Assembly (NCBI GenBank): GCA_009741485.1
Contig: CM019227.1
Span: forward strand, 18,091,038 to 18,155,037
Length of the DNA stretch: 64,000 nucleotides
Origin: Malurus cyaneus samueli
Lineage: Eukaryota; Chordata; Aves; Passeriformes; Maluridae
Direction: 5' to 3'
Positions 34,501 through 46,500 of the stretch are shown piece after piece. Each line of letters opens with the position of its first letter. Position 1 is the first letter of the stretch. The translations under genes were made by a program, and so were the position numbers. Under the pieces are notes generated by a model. It ran no database searches and was not told the origin of the DNA. It was given only the letters and a program-made list of their open reading frames with translations.

Positions 34501-37500
34501 TGGGAAGATAACCCCGATCCCCTTGAGTCACCTGCTGACTTCTCTCCCTTGCAGCTACTCCATTGACTCAGGAATCCAGAGCATTTCTATAGCAAGCTGC
34601 TCTGGCTTGGGGCTGACCATCAGTGGTGGGACCAACAGGCCTGACGGGCCCATGATTTATGTCCAAGAGCTTTTGCCAGATGGGGACTGCTACAAGGTAA
34701 GTGAGGGTGGAGACCCTGGGGGGCTCTGCCATGGAGACCTCTCCAGGGGGTGTAGCTGCTCTGTAGCAGCCTTTCTAAGAAGAGGTGGATAATTGCATGG
34801 ACTAATGAGGATTTGTGTTGCAGGAGAAGGCTTTGGGCAGAGATATCCCTTCCCAATGCTGTGTCTGTCTCTCTGTTTGTTTAGGACGGTCGGCTCCGAC
34901 CTGGAGACCAACTCATTGCTATCAACAGAGATTCTCTGGTGGGCAGCACACATGAAGAGGCCAGAAAAATAATTGAAAAAGCCAAATTCAGGTAGGCACA
35001 GAACCTATCTCCTGTCATCATCAGGGGCTGTTGAGTCTTAGCAGAACCCTTCATGTCATACCAAGGTTTGGCTTCAAAGCATTATTAATCTCAAAATGAT
35101 GCTTTAGGATGGTCCTGACTGGTGGTCACATATGGAAATTCTGAATGCGTGGATCATCCTGGGATGTAACCCAGTCCTTCCCAATGTTTTGAACCTCATG
35201 ACTACCTCCTGTCACTGCCCAGCTGAGCTCTGCAACAGAACTGAAGTTAGAAGCAGCAGAAAAAAGGAGATTTGGGAGAGACTTTATGGATCTGTACAGG
35301 AGGGTGGAGCCAGGAGGGGGTTGGGCTTTTCTCCCAAGTAACAAGGGAGAGGACAAGAGGAAACAGCCCTCAGTTGTGCCAAAGGATATTTAGATTGCAT
35401 ATCAGGAAAGATCTCTTCATGGAAAGGGTTGTAAAGCCCTTGGCACAGGCTGCCCAGGGCAGTGGTGGAATCACCATTCCTAGAAGTGTTCAAAAACCAT
35501 GGAGATATTTGGGACATGGTTTAGTGGTGGCCTTGGCAGTGTTGGATTAATGACTGGACTCGATGATTTTAGGGATATTTCCCAAATTTAAGCATTCCAT
35601 GATTCAATTGAACACAGCTGGTGGAGATCCAGCTGCACTGCCGCAGGCTACCCAGGCTTAGGTGAGCTTATCCTGGAGGCAGAACCACAAGCATGGACGC
35701 TGGGCAAATCTGTGCCTTTTGTTTTGTTAGTAAGTGTTGTGTGTTTGCTGTTTGTTGAAGACACGAGGGAAGCACAGAAGTGGCCTTTATTCCTGGGAGG
35801 GGACGCTTACATCCCGGCCTGTCCGTTCACAACAACATCCCATCCCCACCCCTGAAGGCTGTGGGAAATGGCCTGAGCTCCTGCAGGCTGAAGGTCCACG
35901 TCAGGTCCCCAGAGGTAGGTGGGAGTTCATCTCTAACAGATATCAATCCTGGGATCTTTCTTAGATCAGAGAACTCTTCTGTAAGGATTCCCTGGGAATA
36001 CTTCTGGAAGTCCAATGGAAAGTCTGTACTGTTGATGTATTTACCTACAGGCAGATGTTTTAAATCTGAAATAATTTCTTCTCTCTGAGAAGAGATGGAT
36101 CTGTGGAGGTAATGACAGGAGTTTCATCTCCAGGACCTGCATTCAGACCTGTTTCAGGAGTCTCAGGTTTCCAAAATAACAAAGCCCTTCTGTGGATAGC
36201 ACTCTGCATCTCATTCAGCACCAGTCATAGGGCTGGAAGGGATCTCTAGAGTCAGTCTGATCTCCTACCCAAAGGCAGCAGCAACTCTTTATTCTTGGAG
36301 CCCTGTGATGAGGATGAATCCCCAGCATTCTGCACAGCCCGGTCCTGCTCCTGACTCCTCTAATGATAAGCCAGGCTCATTCCTCCTGCAAAGCCAAGCT
36401 CCACACTGTGCTTGCAGAGAAGTGCTTGAGCTGTGAATGGCTGGATAGGGTTTATCCCCACAACCCTCAGGGGTCTGCAGCTGCATTCTGTGCCTTTGTC
36501 TCTCCCCTCCTGGACTGGTGCTGTGCTTGCTGTCCCTTCTGCTCTCTTCCACATGAATTTCCTTCAAAAGGGGCAGGCTGGATGTTCCTTTCATACAAGA
36601 CCATTCACAAAACATTTTTTTCTAGCCAAGTGGGGACTTGCATGAATGTCACAAATGTGTTGCCTTTGGGTGCCCCAGGCTAGAGATGTGCCATGGAAAG
36701 GTAGCAGAGCCCCTGGAGTGCTGTGGCTGAGTGCTGTGGTTAAACCCCTGACCCCCAGCTTGTGTGGTGCTGTGCACTTGTCTGAAACCACACCATTGGC
36801 TGGACTGAAGTGTCTCCTTTCCTCACTGTTGCTGAAGGATAGAATTTCTAATGGTGTCAGGGCTCCCATGCCAGGCAGAGTGCCCAGGCAGCCATGCTGC
36901 CAGTCTGTACATCCTCTCACCAGCCCTGTGCCCCTCTTGGCATCCAAGTCTTCAGCTGTGCCAGATATGTGTTGGTGGCGCTCCCCACACTTCCCCTCTG
37001 ATTGTTTTTCCCTCTTCCTTGTGCTTTCAGCCATGCCAGAGCGCTTGAGAAAGGATGTGAACTGATCTCGGCTTCCTGCCATGCTCACTGGGATAATGAT
37101 GGGTTTGGGGTGGATGTTATACCTGCCTGTGGTCAGACTCGGTACCTCCCAGCTGGGTTGGATGCAGAGCTTCAGGGAGAACCTCTGTAGGGACACCAGG
37201 CAAGGTCAAACCCAGCCTCAGCTCTCAAGCACAGTTAAGGACAGAGTCACCTGTTTGTGAGCAGAGATTTTGGGGTGGCTCAGCCTGTGCCAGGTGCTTC
37301 CAGAGAAACCCAGGAATCTCTTTAGATCCATCTGCATAAGAGGTGTATGTGGTGCCCTCACAGCTCTCTCGTGAACTCCTCTGTCTTCTGCTTGTTATTT
37401 ACACCAACAGATTCTTAGCTATTCTCTGTGCCATCTTGTCTCGTTTTTCTAGAATAGACGTGAAAATCCTTTTCCTGTGCCTTCTTTGTCACCAGACATT

Positions 37501-40500
37501 TGCCCGCCAGAGCTCACGGTCTCAGGTGAGTCCTGCTCAGCCCTTCTTGTGTGGGTGACAAGCAGCTGTGGCTCCTTGGAGCTGAGAATGGTGAAATTGT
37601 GGAATCGCAGAATCACAGAATCACAGAATCACAGAATGGTTTGGGTTGGAAGGGACCTTAAAGCCCATCCCATTCCACCCCTGCCATGGGCAGGGACACC
37701 TTCCACTGTCCCAGGCTGCTCCAAGCCCCAATGTCCAGCCTGGCCTTGGACACTGCCAGGGATCCAGGGGCAGCCACAGCTTCTCTGGGTACCCTGTGCC
37801 AGGGCCTCCCCACCCTCCCAGGAAACAATTCCTTCCCAATATCCCATCTAACCTTGCCCTCTGGCAGTGTAAAACCATTCCCCTTGTCCTATCACCACAT
37901 TTTTTTATCATTGTTTATACTGCTGTAGTGGAATTTAATGGGGTGATAACGACACTCAGCCTGTTCAGAGAGAGGGCAGGCAGCAGCTCAGTTTACTCAA
38001 GGAGCAGTATTTATGTCCATGTTTGCCCATAGTAGCAAAATCCTTTACTAAGGCATTCAGACTGAGGTATTCACAGGAGATGAATTCCTCCCCTCTCAGC
38101 CTGTGGGTGATTTGCAGAAGTGGTTTTGCTGCCTCAGACTTGCAGCAGGCTCTCCACAGGCCACATTCCCTTCTGGTGGGACAAACAGCACAAAAGCAGT
38201 CAGGTAATGATAGCTGGGATGAACACAACAATCCTGGGCTCTGAACAGGCTTTAAGGATGCCCTCAGTTGGCCAGATTGGGAAATGGCTGAGAGATATGA
38301 TTAAATCAGATTTCTCTCTAAATCCAAGGTTCAGTTTTTGCCTTTTTTCCATGCTGTGTTTCCTCTCCATGGTCTGTGTCTCCTGAGCTCTGACCTTTTG
38401 TAGAGAGACCCACTGTTCATCCAACGGTATGGCAGCAAAGGAGGGGAGCCTGAATCACCCTGCAGCTTCCTAAATCCCTTAATAATATTGAGGAAACCTC
38501 AATAACCTCCAAGACCTAGACCCCGTGGAAACAACCTCCACCAAGTTCCGTCATGTCCCTGAGATGTGAAGGTTACTCCTGCCCTGAGGGAGAGATGGGC
38601 TTTCCTAACAAATCCCAAGCAAGCACTGCCCACCACTGCTGCAGTCCCAAATCCAACAGCCCTCCCTTCCCTGAGACATTGGCCCTACTTCCAAATCCCT
38701 GTGCATTGCTGTAATTCCCCTCTGGAAGGCTAAGAGCAGGCACTGGTGGTAAATTGTGTTCAGTTCATATCTGGGATCAGCAGGAGATGGAGCATCTTCT
38801 CCCAGCGATGCTCAGCAGCTTCAGCTCTGCCTTTCACCTCCACTGCAGAGCCCTGGGACAGGGCCATGCTCTGTCCTCCCTGCCCTGAGCACCCTGCAGA
38901 TGCCAAGGTGGCTCCCAGGTTGCCACCACGGATAGCCAGTCCTGGTGATGGGGACAGAGCAATCCAGCAACAGCAGTGACCCAACTACAGCCTGACTTGG
39001 CTGGGGGATTTTATCACTCCAGGATTTTAATGTGGAATGCTGAGGAGGCTTTGTGTCAGTGTTGTCATCCATGGAAACAGAAGGGACAGCCAGGCTGGGA
39101 GCCTGGGCCAGTCAGTGCCTCTCTCTGGGTGCCTGATGGATGCCCTGGATATCTCTGTGTCCAGAGCTGACAGCAAAGCCACACGGAGCTAATCCTGATT
39201 AGCCACAGCTCCAAGGGTAACAGCTCTGCCCTTGAACTCGGAGAGGGAAGTGCTGGTGGCCGATCCAGCAAACCCATTTGTTCCCACTTGCTGCTTCCCA
39301 GCTGCTGGCCTCGGCAGAGCAGATGGATACCTGGATTAGGAGGATTATGCAGCACCTCTGCTGCTCCTTGCTGCCTTCTCCTGGCACCTGGGCTCTGTCC
39401 CAATGCTCAGAGGGTGCGGGGAGAAGTGCTCCATGGATTCTGAGGGAGCTGTGTTACTCAACAAACAGGGCTTTCCATGATGTTAAAGGCAAAAGGAATT
39501 ATTTCCTGACCAAATCCTGTGCACCTGAAGGAATTTTATCACCTGGGCTGATGGCTTGAGGGTGGGCAGAGCAGGCACAGCAACCCTGCTCCCTTCTGGA
39601 GACTGGCTGGGTTGGTCCTGAGCAGGTATCACCTTCTGCAGCCCTTTTCTCAGGGAATATCATGTTCCTTCCAGACAAGGGTTAATCATAATGGAAAAGG
39701 TGAGGTTTCCTCCAGGGATGGAGGGGCAGGGCTTGTGCTCTGGCCCTTTCCAGCTGTGCAGCTGTGCTGGCAGTGCTGAGCCAGCTGTTGGGAGCTGGAT
39801 CCTCCAGCTCATGGCAGCTTTTCACCAACACAGCAGCTGCTGCCTCTGCCCCTTTCTGCCTCTGTGGCTGCCTCACAATGCATGTGGCTCCTTCTACCAA
39901 AACAACCTCCCTGACCAGCTGAGGGCAAAAGGGTTCAAGGCTTTTTGCAGTCTTGGAAAAGGAAAAATCTCAGAGTGGTGCTTTTCCACATCACTTTTAA
40001 TCTGTCCCCATGGGTGCCATGAATTGTTTCAGTTTTGCTTAATCAGAGTAGACAAGAACCAGGCAGATTTTAATTCTTTTTTTCTCACAGTTCACCATAA
40101 CTCCAAAACTCTCTGAATGGAAATTTCCAAAGTGCTATTTTTGTAGTTCTTTGTCCCTGGATGAAACATCCCATTTTAAATCCTGAAACTGCAGAAACCC
40201 AATTTCAGGAGGATTTGCCCCAGCATACAAACTTCCCAAGAGTGTCCTAGTTCAGCCTTCCAGAGTTGGTTTTAGTAAATCCTGGACTTTGATTTTCACC
40301 CTGCTGCACACACTTTATATTTCATGCAACAACAGGTATTAATTTTGCTTTGCAGATATCTCTTTCCTCTACCCAAATGTTCCTCTATTTACATTTATTT
40401 TTTATTTTTTCAGCACCTGCTTCAGCTTCTAACTACAAAGCAGCTTCAGGCACCAAAGCCAAAGTAGCACTGGATCCCCATATCCGGCTCAAGGATGGAA

Positions 40501-43500
40501 AACTGGAACTGGTAAGTGGCAGGGTCCTTCTCCCTAAAGCAGGGTCTCCTTCTCCTCCCTGTGTACTATGCAGGAAATAATCCATTCTTCAGTTGAATTT
40601 GCTGGAGGTTGAGCCCAGCCTCTGAAGGTAAAGAGGGTGAAACATCCTGGCTGTGTCCAAAGGGGTGTTTAAACACATCTTAGCATATCTTTGTTATTTC
40701 TCAGTGCTCCATGAAGCTCCAGAAGTCTCCTGGCAGCTCACCTCCCCTGGACATCATGCCATTGACTCAGGCTGGGCTCCCCAAACTTTTTAGTGGTGCT
40801 GTTGCTGGTGGGGTGACCTCAGGCAGCCTGGTGTGGGCGAGGGAAGGCTGAGATAGGAGATACCTCCCCGAGGAGCCATCCAGAACCGCTGGATTCTCCG
40901 ATCATTTTGCGGAAAACACTTCCATGGGCATGGAGCAGAGCTGCCCATTTGTTCACCGAGACCTGGATGAGGAGCAGAGTGGCCTGGGGGCCATGTACCA
41001 GTCTGGCACCTTGGGTTCTGCTGGCTTGTGAGGGGGACAGAGCCCTTGGAGCGGGGCCGGGGCGGCCGCGGAGGCCCCGATGTGATGAACTTGTGCTGCC
41101 ACCCGACGGCAGCGCCGGCAGGAGCGGCTCTCCTGAGCCTGAGTCATTCTCCTAAAGCGGGATCCGGGATGGCACCGGCACAGCGACCTCTGCTCCTCAC
41201 GGAGACAAAGCAGCTCCTCCCGGCTGGCAGGAGGGGGACTCTTGGCTTCCCCTCTTTCAAAGCCTGTGTTAGGCGCGGCGGTGACGGGGTGCGGGGTGAC
41301 ACCGAGCCTCTCCGAGGTGGTTTTGGGGTGGCCAAACCCGCCAACATCCCAAAGTCTGGGAGCCTGCAGCACTGCCTGGCACACGGGTGGTGGGCAGAGG
41401 AGCAGGAGGTGGGACTTGAATGGGACAGCAGGTGGATCCTGGGGACTCGCTGGTGATGGAAACGAGAGGATTCCCTGTCCCAGGAATTTGAGGGAGGTGC
41501 TGTGGGCAGAAGCTGCGTGTGCAGCCCGGCACAGGTGAACGCTTCACTCGTGCTCTTTCCCAGAGTCTGCTGAGCTCGGCTTTGTCTTTTAAAAGCTTTC
41601 AGTGGCTGCTGCCAGAGGGGAAGTGGGGCTTGCACAGGTTTATCTGTTTCTGTGTGGTGCTCTGGGGTTGAACTGATAAATATCAGCAGAAGTCAGGGCA
41701 TCAGGAGTAATGAAAGAGCAAAACTTGCAGTGGAGAAGCAACATGTTTGAATGTCGCCTCTCACCATGGGAAATATTCTGTTAATGGCTTTTATCTTCCT
41801 GGTCCCAAGCACAATTCCTGGACAGTAAGAGAAAGAGGAGAGGCTGAGCTCTTCTCACCTGAGTGTTGCTAAAACCCCACTGACTTTTGACAAAAGTCCT
41901 GAAAGCTCATCAGAGCTGCAAATCTAATTGCAGATAAAATGTTCTTGGAGGGATGTGAACATGTCCCTGCCTTCAGGAGCAGACATTTCTTTTCATGTGT
42001 AGGAAAGGGGAGACTGGAAATGCAATCCAAGCCTGCTCCTTTGGGAGATGCTGCCTGGAGAAACCCAACACCAAATGTCATCCCAGCACTCACCCCAAAG
42101 AGTTGCTTTTCCAGTATTTTCCTTGTTAAAGACTCCTTGTTTCTGCTCCAGGTTCTGCAGTATCTTGGTCTGGATGTGACGGAGGAGAAGAAGAGGCAGC
42201 TCCGGCAGAGCCTGACCACGGACTCGCAGGGGACGGTGGCCTATGGAGGTGAGAGGCAGCTCTGCCCATGGGGGCTCTGACATTTCATTGGCAGCTAAAA
42301 GAGGAAAGAAGTGTCAGGTGAGACACATGCCTTGGTAGTGACAGAGCCTCAAAAGAGATCAGGAAAGTTGCAAACACAAAAGAAGGCATTCTGTAGAATC
42401 CTGGAATCCTGGAATGGCTTGGAATGGGAGGGACCTCAAAGCCCATCTCATTCCATCAGACAGCTTCCAGTGTCCCAGGCTGCTCCAAGCCCTGTCCAGC
42501 CTGGCCTTGGACACTTCCAGGAATCCAGGGGCAGCCACAGCTTTCTGTGAAAACCTGTGCCAAGGCCTCACTGCCCTCACAGGGAAGAATTTCTTCCCAA
42601 TATCCAATCTAAACCTGTTCTCTGTCAGTTTAAGGCCATTCCCATTGTCCTATCATAGGGAAAATCAGACTAAAAGAAGGTTGGTGCAAAGGCTCACCTT
42701 CCTCAATATACCAGTTTTCCTAGCAGGAACTGGCCAGAGGAGACACAGAAAATAAAAGCCAGTCTTGCTTTCTGTGGCCTTCCAGAGCATGTCTGGCCCA
42801 CAGGGTTTGTTCCCCAGAAGGTTTTTAACAAAAATCCAAAGCCACCAGCAATGTCCCCACCAGACAGAACAGACACAAGGGATCGGGGATCCCTATTTTG
42901 TGCAGAGTAAGGGGTGGGACACATGGCCCTCTCCTGTGAGTAACAGGTGTTGTAGTTTGTGGCAACAGAAATAAGGATGTTTGGGGGTATTTAGCAAATA
43001 TGCTGGCAGTGAAGAGGCTGAGCACCTGCCAAGGGACCTGGACAGGCTTTGAGTGGGTGAAACTCATAAAGCACAACAAGGCCAAGGTTCTGCACCTGGG
43101 TCAGGGCAATCTCAAGCACAAATCCAGGCTGGGCAGAGAAGGGATGGAGAGAAGCCATAGAAGAAGGACTTGGGGTGTTGGTGGGTGAGAGGCTGGACTT
43201 GTCCCAGCCATGAACACACAGAACCCCCCCTGTGCTGGGCTGAGCCCCCAGTGTGGGCAGCAGGGGAGGGGGAGATTCTGCCCCTCTGCCCCTCAGGTGA
43301 GACCCCACCTGCAGAGCTGTCTCCAGCCTGGGGAGACCTTAGAAGCCCTCCCAGTGCCTTAAGTAGCTCCAAGAGAGCTGGAGAGGGACTTGGGACAAAG
43401 GACGGAAGGACAGGACACAGGGAATATCTCCCACTGCCAGAGGGCAGGGATGGATGGGATATTGGGAAGGAATTGTTCCCTGGGAACAATTCCTTCAATT

Positions 43501-46500
43501 GTTCAAAAATCCTTCAAAAATCCAACACCCTGGCACAGTGCCCAGAGAAGCTGTGGCTGCCCCTGGATCCCTGGCAGTGTCCAAGGCCAGGCTGGACAGA
43601 GCCTGGAGCAACCTGGGACAGTGGAAGGTGTCCCTGCAAGGGATGGAATGAGATCATCTTTTTGGTCTCTTTGTGCCCAAACCATTCCATGATTCTGTGA
43701 CTGTGGAGACTCTGGGACCCTGGTGCCACCTCCCTGATGGTTCCCATCTGTCCCACACAGCCCCTTCTGCTGTGCTCTCCTTCATGTCTGAAAGCCAAAT
43801 GAATCTGGATTTTCAGACCTGTCAACTTAGCACCTTTTCTGAGTGTTTAATGACTGCGTTCTCTTTTTGTTTACATCAGCAATATGAGAAATGGCAGCAG
43901 GTGCCTTTGGTGGGGAAATGTGGGATTGGCTGAAAATTTCAAAACTTTCATAAGTGCAATCATGAAAACTCCCCTGTGAAAATATCTGGGGTTTTCTGGG
44001 TTTTAAAAGTGTAGGTTTTTTTCAGTTGGATAAGAAACTAAGGTCTAATAAAGATTGTCAGCAACTCGCTTAATCTTGATGGGATTGCTGAGGAGTGTTA
44101 GAGAAGTGTGTCTGGCATCTCTAAGCCCTGCTTGGCATCAGCAGATGGCCCCAAAATCAGTGGCATTTTCTCATAGCACACATCACTTTTCTCTTTTAGC
44201 CTGCTGAAAACTGATTGTTTCTCACAGATGTTCTCCAAGCACTCAGGGATCTGATGCAGGAGGAGCTGGACGAGGCGGGTCTGGATTTGCTGGATACATC
44301 AGCTTTTCACTCCCCGGTCAGTCACCCCAAAGCTCCTCTACCTAATCCGTGGATCTTCCATGTGAAATCCATGGAATTCTGTGATGGGAAAAGCTAAATT
44401 ACCATTTTCTGTTTGTTCTACAGTTAGAAAGACAAGGCAGAACTATTCATTAATCATTTTGATTATAGAAAATTCTAGAAAAGAGCTCAAACTTCTTGTT
44501 TTTAATAAAAAAAAAATACCTATGGGATAATATGAGGAAGCAGTCTGGCAGTTATGCAGAAGGAAAAAATAGCCATAATTAATCAATTTTAACTAATTAC
44601 ATTTGGTTCACATAATGAAAGTTCACTGTAGCTTCAGCAATGATGGGGATCAGAGAGTGAAATTCTGTGGGGCAAAAAGAATCATCCTGGAGCTGAATTT
44701 TTAACGTGCCTTTTGATCTGTTGCACAAAAATGCTGACTCCTTTTTGAGGTGATTTTGATTCGATGTGTGATGGGCCTGTCCCTCTCCTTGCAGACCTTT
44801 GACTCCCTCAACTGCAATGGCAATGAGGACCTGGAGCAGCTGCAGCTGGAGATGACGGATCTGAGGCACGAAGTCCGAAGGCTAAAGGTGGAGCCTCCCC
44901 TTGCAGCAGATTTCCTGGCTGGGGCTTTCTGCTGTAGCTCTAAATAGGGGTAATGGGGGTGGTCTGTCCCTCTACAGAAGTCCCCAGTTTGCATTCTGTT
45001 CATTCCTCGTCACACAGGAGCCTCTCACCCTCCACTCTCCTTAATTGCCTCTTTCTCACTCTCAGCCTCAAAGGAAAACTTCTTTGTACCCAAAGCATGC
45101 AAACCCTTCTCAGCAGGGAGGTAATATATTTAAAAAGCAGGTCTCATTCAGAATTCCAGTCTGTGATTAACAGAATCACCACCTGTCCTCTCACCCTCAC
45201 CTGGCCGGCAGCACCACGGCTGTGTCCAGGTGGAATTCTGCAGATCACAGCCCTAACAGCCCTCTCTGTGGGGAGGAGAATGCACCAACTTCTGTAAAAT
45301 AATATTCTGGTAGGCAGGGGCATTCCAGAGAATGTCCTATTGTTTGTTGCATCTAATCTGGTGAAAATATTTCCCATAGTCTCTCCTGAAAGAGGTGGAG
45401 AACAGCAAGAAGTCGATGGAGGATGAGCTTCAGAGACTGAACCAGGTTAGTGAAGGGATTTCTGGGGCACTTGGGATGGGTTTGGAAGCTGAGGGGAATG
45501 GGCTGTGCTCACCAGGAGCCGTGGGTGCTTGCAGAAAGCACTGGGGTTCCTGTCAGAGAACCGGACGCTGCACAGCAAACTGCAGATGGCCGAGGTGGTG
45601 CAGAGACAGGCTCACAGCGCCGAGCAGGACTACGAGGAAGTGATCCACCTGCTGGAGGCTGAGATTGCAGAACTGAAGATGCAGCTGGCGGGGAAAAAAG
45701 CAAAACACGTCTCTGAAATAGAGGTAATGCAACCCCTCAGTCTGCGGAAAACTCACAACCCTCCAGAGCTGCCTTCTGTGGGTTCATAGAGTCATGGGAT
45801 GCATTGGGGTGGGTTGGAAGGGGCCATAAAGCCCATCTCATTCCAACCCTCTGCTGTGGGCAGGGACACCTACCACTAGACCAGGTTGTTCCAAGTCCTG
45901 TCACCCCTGGCCTTGGACACTTCAAGGGAAGAGGCAGCCACAACTAAGGCTCCCCTCCTTCATTTAAACAGGAGAAAATTAAATAGCACATAGATCATTT
46001 GTGTTGTGTGGCACCAAAGGGCCAGCATGGTCTCTGGGTCTGTGTCATAAATCACAGAATTTTCACAGTCCCTTCCCAAAGGACACTGCTTCTGTTTGTA
46101 GCAAATGTCACAAACTGTTGTTTCCAAAAGCCAAGGCTGGAGCATCACCACCACCTTTCTCCTCCCCCTGTGTCCCTGCCTCAGGAGGACATCCTGGAGC
46201 TGAAGAGGCAGCTGTCCCTGGCCGATAGCCAGCTACGAAAATCTGAAGTCTCACGGAAGCGCCTGGAGATCTGCAATAGGAAATTGCTCCTGTTTGTGCA
46301 GGTGAGGGGTGGAACTGCCCTGGTGCTGCAGCACCACCATAGCCCCTTACCTTCAGGGTGGTTTTGCAAGTCCAATCAACTTCCTGCTCCATAAGCAAGA
46401 GGGGATTTTTCCCTGTCTCACCATAAAAAGTCATGGTCTGCTGGTTAGGAGGAAGCAGGGAATGACCTCAGATCTCCTCATGCCCCGGGAGCAATGCAAA

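Noticed and set aside
37496..37525. Shorter exon 11 starting at the inner 'caccag' acceptor
   Set aside because: A 30-base exon would keep phase 0 and then read exon 12 in a frame that ends in a stop; the upstream acceptor at 37452 keeps the frame and the STXBP4 match.
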